From assembly GCA_965205365.1 (NCBI GenBank), contig CBDBGT010000013.1:62001-126000 (forward strand): DNA of 64,000 bases. The letters run 5' to 3'. The DNA is from JALZUR01 sp965205365 (GTDB lineage: Bacteria; Bdellovibrionota; Bdellovibrionia; Bdellovibrionales; UBA1609). Positions 56,811 to 64,000 of the stretch are shown piece by piece (position 1 is the first letter of the stretch; each line of letters starts with the position of its first letter). Below the pieces are notes generated by a model. It did not search any database. It was not told the DNA's origin and saw nothing but the letters and a program-made list of their open reading frames with translations. Position numbers and translations under genes: made by a program.

Positions 56811-57279
56811 AAGTAAAAATACCTGCGTTAAATCTATAGCAAAGACCTCTCCATTAAACTTAAGGGGTTGGTATTTTGTTAGGGTAGCTTTATAAGCCCT
56901 CTCTAAAAGATGCAAAATGACCTTCTAGATGTATATTAATTCAGTTAAGTCTATTTCGATATTTATAGCCTAGACTGTATACTTTTTTTAAAAAGTATTT
57001 ATTTTACTATCTGTTATTTTTTTACCAGCATATGCACTTGACTACACCAACAGGGTATTTTAGACATTGAACAGCCTTATTGCATACAAAAGCCCTTTAA
57101 ATAAAAGGCTTCAGGACTAAAAACTTGTAAAAACAGGCTTTAAAATAAATTTTTTCAATCCTAGCTTGATGTGTACCGTGCAACAACGCCGAATAGAACC
57201 CAATTTTTACAGGGAATTTAAAAAAAGTTAAAGTAAGGTTAAATTATCTCCGATAGAGAAATATGTTTAAGGAGAAATT
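56811..57279. other. Intergenic region with 44-bp repeat
   Basis: No gene is supported here. At 57024-57067 lies the first copy of a 44-bp direct repeat (ACCAGCATATGCACTTGACT...) whose second copy is at 58547-58590. The last part (from about 57245) is the leader of the lipoprotein gene, with AAGGAG at 57269. Confidence 0.55.
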
Positions 57280-58471
57280 ATGAAAATCTTGTTAATCTCA
57301 AGTTTGTTTTTAATCTCTTGCGGTTCAAGAAATGAAAAGCCCGCTAACATTCCCTCAGGAAATGGAGAAGTAAAGCCTACTGTTTCCATTGATAGCGTAC
57401 AAGATATTAATGCCTCTAATGCAAAAAGCTTTATGGTGAGTGGAAGTTGTTCGGAAGAAGGGAAACTCATTACAGTAAGTGTTGGAGGGGTTAGCCCTAC
57501 AACAACTCCTATATGCTCTAATGGAGTATGGGAAACAACTTTAGATGTAACGAATCTTAACAAGATTTCAAAAATTTTAATTACAGCAAATCAAACTTCT
57601 TCTAGTGGAGAAAATAGCACTCAGGTTACTGCGAATATAACAAATAACTTTCTTTGTCCGGAAAACTTTATAGCGGTTCCGTCTCTTTCAGATTATACGA
57701 CAAATAGCTTTTGTGTAATGAAGTACGAAGCTAAAAACGATGGTTCAGGCGGTGCAGTCTCTCAAGCCACTGGTACTCCTTATGTGAACATTAATCGTAG
57801 TAATGCTATTGCTAAATGTATTGAACTTGGAGAGAACTATGACCTAATTACCAATGATGAATGGCAGAGTTTAGCTCGCAATATTGAACTGATAGCCTCA
57901 AATTGGGATACAGGTACTATAGGAGCCTCAGGAGGTCTGAATCAAGGTCATTCAGACGTTTCAGGTGAATTTGAACATGGCCTTAGCAGCCAGCAGTGAC
58001 GATAACGATCCTTGTTATGCTACAGGGCAAACCTGTAATGGCAGTACTTGGAATAACCAAAAAAGAACACACAGGCTTTCTAATAATGAAGTCATTTGGG
58101 ATCTGGCTGGTAACGTCTCGGAGTTGATGAAAGACCATAGTAATAACAGTTACGGTTCCCATACTAATTTTTCTCAAATAACTACTACCTCACACACAAC
58201 TTTAGGAAGTCTTAGTGGGGGAACTACAACAACGATCTCAAGAATTGCTAAAAATCAATTTGGTCCTAGTGGAGATTATACAAGTTTGAACTCTAGACCT
58301 CATGGAGGACTTGGATACGGTTATTTAAGTAGTTCGGATACTGGGATCTTTCGCGGTGGCAGTTCGACTTCTGGCACTCTCTCCGGTGTATTCTATACCA
58401 ATCTCCATATTTTTGCAGCAACACTGGGATTCGAGAGCTCAGGGTTTCGTTGCACTTATCACCCTGAGTAA
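57280..58471 (+). pseudogene. SUMF1/formylglycine-generating-type lipoprotein, frameshifted
   Basis: The first frame (57280-57999) encodes a lipoprotein signal (ILLISSLFLISC), a Ser/Thr-rich Ig-like segment (about 35-125) and the start of an SUMF1-type domain (CPENFIAVPSL, SFCVMKYEAKN, ITNDEWQSLARNIE). It goes out of frame between about 57955 and 57990. The second frame (to 58471) continues ALAASSDDNDPCYATGQTCN, VIWDLAGNVSELMKDH, and ends GFRCTYHPE. One indel therefore breaks a gene of about 395 residues. Such domains lack the catalytic Cys pair in many lipoproteins and are of unknown role. Confidence 0.8.
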
Positions 58472-58492
58472 TGGTTTTATACTGGACTGAGT

Positions 58493-58520
58493 AACCCGAG
58501 TTCAAACTTTTTAAATTTCT
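58493..58520. repeat. Solo IS982-type terminus
   Basis: AACCCGAGTTCAAACTTTTT at 58493 matches the ends of the IS982 derivatives at 33415 and 55786. No partner end follows; it is a leftover between the lipoprotein gene and the IS1595 relic. Confidence 0.55.
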
Positions 58521-58546
58521 TGTAACAACTTACTATAAAAAATTTA

Positions 58547-58590
58547 ACCAGCATATGCACTTAACTACACTAACAGGGTATTTTAGACAT
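58547..58590. repeat. 44-bp direct repeat, second copy
   Basis: Matches 57024-57067 at 42 of 44 positions (ACCAGCATATGCACTTAACT...GGGTATTTTAGACAT). It lies directly before the IS1595 relic, so it may contain that element's terminal repeat; the two copies flank the frameshifted lipoprotein gene. Confidence 0.7.
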
Positions 58591-58593
58591 ATC

Positions 58594-59451
58594 AGTCTTA
58601 AAGTATCCTAAAAACCTACGAGAATTTGATCAAATTTTTAAAGATGATGACCCTTGCTTGGCTTTTCTTAAGGAGCAGTGTTGGGGTAAAGACTTTAAAT
58701 GCCAGGCCTGTGGCAACAACACATACTGGTTAATTTCAACTAAACTTTGCAAATGTAAAACTTATCTTTTTGCAAATTCAGTCAAAGTTGGTTCTATTTT
58801 TGAGTCCTCAAAACTTCCCATTAAAACATGGTTCTATGCAATCTAGTGGATCACTGCACAAAAAACTGGAGTAAACGCACTAAGCCTCCAAAGAATTCTG
58901 GGTCTAGGAAGTTATCGAACAGCCTGGCTACTTCTACATAAAATTCGGAACGCTATGGTCCATGGGGACCGGAGTCTTTTCCGTGGAGAAGTTGAAGTTG
59001 ATGAAGCTTTTATTGGTGGTCTTAGGTCTGGAAAGCGCGGTAGAGGAGCCGAAGGCAAAGAGCTTGTGGTGATTGCAGCTGAGTGCTCAGGAAAGAAGGG
59101 AGTTGGCAGAATGAGAATTCAAAGAGTTCCTGATGCTTCTACTAGAAACCTAGAAACATTTATTTTGGCAAATATAGAGCCTGGTTCGACCATCCATACT
59201 CATGGCTGGAAAAGTTATAATGATGTTGGAAGTTTAGGATACAAGGATTTGCCAAAAAAAATCAGCGAGTGTAGATCCTGATAAATTGTTGCCGAGAATA
59301 AATACTGTAACAGCACTTTTAAAAAGATGGTTGATGGGTACGCTCCTTGGAAGACTGGACTCAAAACATATGGATAGTTATTTTGAGGAGTTTATTTTTA
59401 AGTTTAACAGGAGAACACCTAAGGCGAGAGGTCTTTTATTCCAAAGAGTAA
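58594..59451 (+). pseudogene. IS1595-family transposase, degenerate
   Basis: The reading frame starts before 58658 and shows a zinc-ribbon (FKCQACGNNTYWLISTKLCK CK, split), an in-frame TAG at 58844-58846, then KTGVNALSLQRILGLGSYRT, AW..KIRNAM and the DDE-like core FRGEVEVDEAFIGGLRSGKR. A shift near 59280 moves to the frame LLPRINTVTALLKRWLMGTL with FKFNRRTPKARGLLFQR. One stop and one frameshift inactivate it. Confidence 0.82.
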
Positions 59452-59486
59452 GCCTCCCCAAATACAGTAGACAGATTAGAAGTAAA
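59452..59486. repeat. Solo IS3 terminal inverted repeat
   Basis: AGCCTCCCCAAATACAGTAG followed by ACAGATTAGAAGT matches the right end of the IS3 element at 13764-13801 (in reverse). No IS3 gene adjoins. It truncates the end of the IS1595 relic. Confidence 0.65.
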
Positions 59487-59585
59487 GATTTAAGTTCTTT
59501 CTTAAGTTGTTTTAACCTCTACTCTTAAAAACTCATAATCTTTTTGAAGTTCTTGCACACCTAAAGTTTAAAAAAATTTTTTAAA

Positions 59586-59964
59586 TTAAACAACTGTTTT
59601 ATAAAATTTTTCTTCATGTTTTAAAAAAATATTTACACCACTTAACAATAAAGTTAAATCTTTAGACGTTATAGAAGACACCCTGTTTTTAAAAAATTTC
59701 TTCCAGGGAAACTTATCTTCTTCAAGGCGTTTAGTCCACAAAACCTGTTTTATCATAATAAAGGATTTTCATAAGATTTCTTTTTTTATTTACAAAAACA
59801 AAAAGCTGCTCATGCTTCCAGTTAGCGTTTCCTTCAAGTTGTGCTAAAATACTTAATCCATTTATGGACTTTCTCACATCCACAAATTCAAAATAAACGT
59901 AAATTTCAGAAAAAGAAGATAAAGTTCTCAATTTAAAAACTCCTTTAAAAACTTTGCAAGCCAT
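59586..59964 (-). pseudogene. IS66 TnpB (Orf2), frameshifted
   Basis: From ATG 59964 the frame reads FSEIYVYFEFVDVRKSINGL, SILAQLEG and FVFVNKKRNLMKILYYDKTG, the TnpB core. It then hits a stop near 59731. The next frame continues LWTKRLEEDKFPWKKFF to TAA at 59586, so one base has been lost around 59738. It overlaps the tnpA 3' end by 37 bp as in live IS66 elements. No tnpC is present. Confidence 0.78.
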
Positions 59965-60048
59965 TTTGGGGACTTTGGATCTAAAGTTAAAGACCCTGGG
60001 GGAGTCACTTCAATTTTTTTAAAAGAAGAGGGGCTTAGTTTTCTTCTA

Positions 60049-61226
60049 GTACACTGACCATTTAATCTTTTCCCCTGTAACCCATTTTTTCACGAGCCTC
60101 ATTTTTTGTAAAAAACCATCCTATGGTAACAGCTTTGTTATTAATGTAATCAACCCATGCCTCAGTTTTTTTTGTTAAAAGTTTTATTGATGGAATTCTT
60201 GTTTTTCCTAAACACTGTCGAGAATACATACCAATAGCAATCTCTGCTTGATTTAGCCAACTTCCATGCTTTGGAGTGTAGTATATTTCAAACCGACTCC
60301 ATATCCTATGAGCTTCTGTTTCCCCATACTCTCTTACAAGTGATGTTTTAGTGTGAATATTTAAATTGTCCATAACTAAACTAATTTTTTTTGCTTTTTT
60401 ATATTTAATAGATAGTTTCTTTAAAAATTGTGCAAACAAAACACTTTTTCTATTAGGAGTAATCTCAACAACATATTTGCCACCGAAGGGCTCAACTGCC
60501 ACAAAGGCATTGGCTGTACCATTTCTCTTGTATTCATAGTCTACCTTTTTAGAACTGCTGGCTTCCATTAAAACAGGAGCACGACTGTCTTCAAATAAAA
60601 CTATAGGCTTTTCATCAAGGCAAACTAAAGGGTAGTCTTCACTATCGCCTCTTTCATACAGATCTAATATAGACTCCATTCTTTGGATATACTCGTCTGT
60701 AAGCTCAGGAACACACCACATTCTTTGCTGCCAGGGTTTTACATCGTGTTCACGTAAGATTATTCTGATTTTTTCTTTTGAAATTGACCCTACAATACCG
60801 CTGCCCTCAGCTTGTGCTTTAACAAGTTCTAGAGTCCAACGATCAAACCCTTCTGGAGGATTACTGCATACAAGAGCTACAATGTTTGATTTAACCCTTT
60901 CATCAAACACCTTTGGTTGCCCAGGTCTTGGGTCATCTTTTAAACTACGATCTAAACCTAAATTAGCGTAGTTACTGCACGTATTTGTTACTGTTCTTGT
61001 CGTAATGTTGAGCACGTTTGCCACGTCACTTCGAGTCTGCCCATTGTTGCGTAAAATAAGCGTCATAGCTCTAATAACTTCGTGTCCTGGGGCGCCTGAT
61101 CGAACATGTTTTTTTAACTTAAGTAGATCCTCATCCTTGAGAAAAAATATTTCCATGTTGACAGTATATGCTTAAAATACTTTTTTTCTATGACTCATGG
61201 GGGAAAAGATTAAATGGTCAGTGTAC
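60049..61226 (-). mobile_element. IS630-family element A
   Basis: A perfect 27-bp inverted repeat at 60049-60075 and 61200-61226 is flanked by TA (60047-60048 and 61227-61228), the canonical IS630/Tc1 target. Length 1178 bp. Its right TA is also the left TA of element B. Confidence 0.92.
60062..61156 (-). CDS. IS630-family transposase A
   Basis: The 364-residue protein is intact. N-terminal HTH (RSDVANVLNITTRTVTNTCS), the linker DDPRPGQPKVFDERVKSNIV, and the DDE_3 core: CLDEKPIVLFEDSR (first Asp), SLVMDNLNIHTKTSLV (second Asp), then YYTPKHGSWLNQAEIAIGMY (Glu). Its stop codon lies inside the terminal repeat. Confidence 0.93.
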   Translation of the reverse strand: MEIFFLKDEDLLKLKKHVRSGAPGHEVIRAMTLILRNNGQTRSDVANVLNITTRTVTNTCSNYANLGLDRSLKDDPRPGQPKVFDERVKSNIVALVCSNPPEGFDRWTLELVKAQAEGSGIVGSISKEKIRIILREHDVKPWQQRMWCVPELTDEYIQRMESILDLYERGDSEDYPLVCLDEKPIVLFEDSRAPVLMEASSSKKVDYEYKRNGTANAFVAVEPFGGKYVVEITPNRKSVLFAQFLKKLSIKYKKAKKISLVMDNLNIHTKTSLVREYGETEAHRIWSRFEIYYTPKHGSWLNQAEIAIGMYSRQCLGKTRIPSIKLLTKKTEAWVDYINNKAVTIGWFFTKNEAREKMGYRGKD

Positions 61227-61228
61227 TA

Positions 61229-62443
61229 GTACACCGTGTCACTAATTTTTAATATTTCTGTATATCTTTTCAAATTTATTTCGAGCCTTTTCTTTGGTAA
61301 ATTGCCAATTAATTTTTACTTTGTCCTTATTTCTTTTCTTACCCCATGCTTCAACTTCTTTGGTCATAGTCTTCATATCTTTAATCCTCCTATCTAAACA
61401 TTGTTTAGATAGCGCCGAAAATTCTATCTCCGCCATATTCAACCAACTCGCTTTTTTAGGAGTGTAAACCATATTAAACTTTTTCATAATTTTAAAAGCT
61501 TTTTTAGGAGAAAAATTTTCATAAAAAGACGAGGCATTATGAGTATTCAGGTTATCTTGAACCAAAGTTAACTTATCTCCACCTTTGTATTCTTTCATTA
61601 CTTTTTCAATGAATCTTGCATAATCTTTTTTTGTTCTTCTCTCCCTCACTTCAACAATTCTTTTACCCGTTTTAGGTTCCATGGCTAACAAAACAACACA
61701 GGTGCCATTACGCTTATAGTGGTAGTCTTCCCTTTTTTCTTTCCCTACAGATGTGGGAGTAGGCACTAAAATGTTTTCAATAAGCTGACAGGGCCTCTCA
61801 TCAAAGCATATTAAGGGATTTTTAAGATCATATTCTTTCTCGTAATGATCAAGTACATTCTCCATATCAGCAATAAATTTAGCATCTATTTTGCCCAAAC
61901 ACCATTGCCTTTTAAGGTGAGGTTTTACTTCGTTTTTTTTAAAATTCGACTGATATGTTTGTGAGATATACTTTTGACAATATTAAGCTCAACGGCTTTA
62001 TCAGCCAATAAACGAAGGTTCCATTTTGCATATCCTTTGGGGGCATCACTACAGGCCAATGCTGTTATTTTAGCCCTTGCTTTACCATTGAATATAGTGG
62101 GTTGTCCCGGCCTAGGGGCATCGTAAAGGGCTCGCTCAAGTCCACTCTCAAGATAGCGCTCTTTAATATTTTGAATAGTTTTTTTCGTAGGGCCAAGAGC
62201 ATCAGAAACAAGACAAGGAGATTTTCCACTATCACTTAAGAGCAGAACCCTAGCCCGAGTAATTTCACGGGCCTTAGCGGTGCCTTTTTTAATGAATTTA
62301 TTCAACCGGGATTTTTCATTTGTCTTTAGTTTGATTTTAACTTCTTTTTTCATACCGCCCTCCATGGCTTTATAAAATTATAAAATCAAAATCAAAAGAT
62401 TGCAAAAATTGTTGACCTTTTAAAAATTAGTGACACGGTGTAC
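61229..62443 (-). mobile_element. IS630-family element B
   Basis: A perfect 24-bp inverted repeat at 61229-61252 and 62420-62443, flanked by TA (61227-61228, 62444-62445). Length 1215 bp. It lies head-to-tail with element A, sharing a TA. Confidence 0.92.
61242..62365 (-). CDS. IS630-family transposase B, two frames joined by a shift
   Basis: The first frame (62365-61925) encodes the HTH part (EITRARVLLLSDSGKSPCLV, YDAPRPGQPTIFNGKARAKI) and stops after SRILKKTK. A -1 shift on the eight-A run at about 61943-61950 continues NEVKPHLKRQWCLGKIDAKF into the second frame (to 61242) with ICFDERPCQLIENI, TLVQDNLNTHNASSF and VYTPKKASWLNMAEIEFSAL. Programmed frameshifting on A-runs is common in IS630, so the element may be live; a simple indel is the alternative. 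Confidence 0.85.
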
Positions 62444-62883
62444 TAGGTTTTAATTTTTTAACAACACCAAATTTCTTTTTATAGCCCCCAAAGGTTGAGG
62501 TTTTAAGATTGTTTAATTTGCAGTACTCTAGATTGCTGCCTTTAAAGGCTTGTGCTTTTTTAACATGACCTATCCAAAATTGATCTTTTTTTGTTGTAGC
62601 TAAGCTCTTTTTTAACATTACACGCCTTCTGTTTAAGGAGGCCCCTTATAAACTTTTTACACAAGAATTCATAGGGGGTCTGTTTTAGGCTGACTTTTAC
62701 CCACAAATTACATAGTCACTCCAATCTGAATATCACTAAGCCTCGCCATGGCCCTCCAAAGCACCAGTGCCCCCGGTTTTTGGATAGTTGGGACCTGAGA
62801 GAAAAATTAATTATTTAAAATTCAGTTTAACTTTTGAAATCCACTTTATTTAAACAATATCAGGGGCTTAAAAAGGAAAACAC

Positions 62884-63384
62884 ATGAAAAACAATAACCT
62901 CAATAAAACTTATAATGAAAACTTTAAACTCAACGCTGTGAAAAAATTACTCGCTGACAAAAAAGGACTCACTTACACCGCTAGTAAACTTAACATTGCC
63001 TCTTCAACCCTCTATGGATGGAAGAAAAAATATGCTAATTTAAATTCTATGACCCACAGCAACAGCAATAAAAAACTCTCTCTTGAAGACAAACTTAACT
63101 TTATTAAAAAAACTCAATCTTTAAATGAAAACGAACTTGGAAAATTTCTTAGAGAAAATGGACTTAACTCTTCAGACCTTATTAATTTTGAAAAAGAATT
63201 ACTTGGACAAAATCCTGTTGGAAGACCTTCACTTGATCCTGAAATTAAAACTTTAAGGAAAGATAAAATAAACTTAGAAAGATCTTTAAATCGAGCTGAA
63301 AAAGCTCTAGCTGAACAGTCTGCTAGAATCATCTTGTTAAAAAAAAGCCACGAGATCTGGGGGGTCAAAGAGGACGAAGATTAA
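62884..63384 (+). CDS. IS3-family OrfA
   Basis: The 166-residue protein has an N-terminal HTH (YNENFKLNAVKKLLADKKGL, SSTLYGWKKKYAN), a second helical region and a C-terminal leucine-zipper-like coiled coil (IKTLRKDKINLERSLNRAEK). Its size is like OrfA of the IS150 group. It ends in a frame overlapping orfB, with an A8 slippery run at 63339-63346. A different subgroup from the IS3 at 11457-13801. Confidence 0.85.
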   Translation: MKNNNLNKTYNENFKLNAVKKLLADKKGLTYTASKLNIASSTLYGWKKKYANLNSMTHSNSNKKLSLEDKLNFIKKTQSLNENELGKFLRENGLNSSDLINFEKELLGQNPVGRPSLDPEIKTLRKDKINLERSLNRAEKALAEQSARIILLKKSHEIWGVKEDED

Positions 63385-64000
63385 GTCCTGATGACAAAGA
63401 AGTTTGTCTTGAATTAATTAACACCTCTTCTAAAAATGGCTGTAGACTTAAACTTGCCTGCAGCGATTTAGAAATTGATATTAAAACTTTCAACCGCTGG
63501 AAACTTTCTTTAACTGATAAAAGAAAAGGACCCTTATCGCCTCCAAAAAATAAATTAAGTGATAAAGAAAAAGATGAGATCATTAACACCTGTACTTTAA
63601 AAAAGTATGTTGATGACTCTCCTCATGTGATAGTTTCAAAACTTGCAGATGATGGAGTTTATTTAGCAAGTGAATCAAGTTTTTATAAAGTTTTAAAAGA
63701 GAATAAACTTTTAGTTCATAGAGGAAGAACAAAACCAAAAACTAAACAAAAGCCAAAAGGAATGACTGCAACGGAAGTGAATCAAGTTTATTCTTGGGAT
63801 ATTACTTATTTAAAAACTTCGGTGCGGGGTCGGTTTTATTATTTATATATGTTTATGGATGTGTTTAGTAGAAAGATTGTAGGTTATAAAGTACACGTTA
63901 GAGAAAGTATGGATTTATCATCAGAGTTAATTAAAAAGATTTGTGAGAGAGAAAAAATAAAAAGAAATGAGCTAGTATTACATTCAGATAATGGCGGCTC
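63339..64000 (+). CDS. IS3-family OrfB transposase, partial
   Basis: Read in the -1 frame from the A8 run, the frame continues GQRGRRLSPDDKEVCLELIN, an HTH_21-like section (DDSPHVIVSKLADDGVYLAS), then the integrase core VNQVYSWDITYLKTSVRGRF (first Asp), MDVFSRKIVGYKVH and VLHSDNGG (second Asp). It is open to the right edge, so the Glu and the element's end lie outside. Likely made as an OrfAB frameshift fusion, since no start codon with a ribosome site is seen. Confidence 0.88.

Larger units (their letters stand above)
59928..62618 (-). pseudogene. IS66 TnpA (Orf1), interrupted by two IS630 elements
   Basis: The 5' part (62618-62445) reads KKDQFWIGHVKKAQAFKGSN and LEYCKLNNLKTSTFGGYKKK, the TnpA helix-turn-helix. 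The 3' part (60046-59928) continues RKLSPSSFKKIEVTPPGSLT up to a TGA. Removing 60049-62445 (both IS630 elements and the extra TA copies) joins them in frame to a 97-residue protein, so the insertions are precise. AAGGAGG lies upstream of the ATG. Confidence 0.8.

Noticed and set aside
1..64000. tRNA or rRNA genes
   Set aside because: No cloverleaf-like or rRNA-like stretch was recognised on either strand.

Overview
The window is AT-rich bacterial chromosome, gene-dense at both ends, with a decaying insertion-sequence (IS) island in the middle and at the right edge. Double-membrane envelope genes (MlaD/E/F, several lipoproteins, periplasmic gamma-glutamyltransferase), an SUMF1-type lipoprotein and AddAB point to a Gram-negative bacterium. 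A Bdellovibrionota/Oligoflexia-like or deltaproteobacterial relative would fit, but that placement is inference from gene style only. The number of different, mutually nested IS families suggests a relaxed-selection, IS-expanding genome.

Layout. (1) 1-9.5 kb, housekeeping: purH (partial) and a tightly packed minus-strand run, membrane protein > degenerate GGDEF protein > alr > mlaE > mlaF > mlaD. MlaD has a C-terminal extension that looks like an outer-membrane beta-barrel. Divergent from it are a possible YidD-like protein, an alpha/beta hydrolase and a lipoprotein. (2) 9.5-14.2 kb, accessory: a hipBA toxin-antitoxin pair with repeated operator-like palindromes, an IS3 element carrying an IS982 insertion, and an IS110 remnant. 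(3) 14.2-20.9 kb: a type II-C CRISPR-Cas locus with ten identical 36-bp repeats, cas2, cas1, a cas9 split by a 1483-bp ISL3 element with an 8-bp target duplication, and a divergent tracrRNA with its own promoter and terminator. Every repeat carries a -35/extended -10 promoter pointing into the following spacer. (4) 21.5-26.6 kb: addA and addB. (5) 26.8-37.6 kb, IS island: IS3 and IS66 scraps, IS1380, two IS1634-type copies (one with a 46-bp target duplication and nested in another IS), a second ISL3 copy sitting on the stop codon of a secreted-protein gene, and a 236-bp IS982-derived MITE. (6) 37.8-54.7 kb, conserved: O-methyltransferase, duplicated-ATPase peptide ABC protein, response regulator, trxB, SDR, lipoprotein, trmB, ggt, XRE regulator, esterase, response-regulator/GGDEF protein, leuS, speA and a CPA2 antiporter. 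(7) 54.7-64 kb, accessory: a truncated nucleotidyltransferase-like gene coupled to an unknown gene, a decayed IS982, a frameshifted SUMF1-type lipoprotein, an IS1595 relic, an IS66 tnpA interrupted by two tandem IS630 elements sharing one TA, and an IS3 element running off the window.

The most notable object is the CRISPR-Cas9 locus. All parts are present (array, tracrRNA, cas1, cas2, complete cas9 coding capacity), but a precise and apparently recent IS insertion between HNH and RuvC-III inactivates cas9. Removing the IS plus one 8-bp duplicate restores an uninterrupted 1030-codon reading frame.
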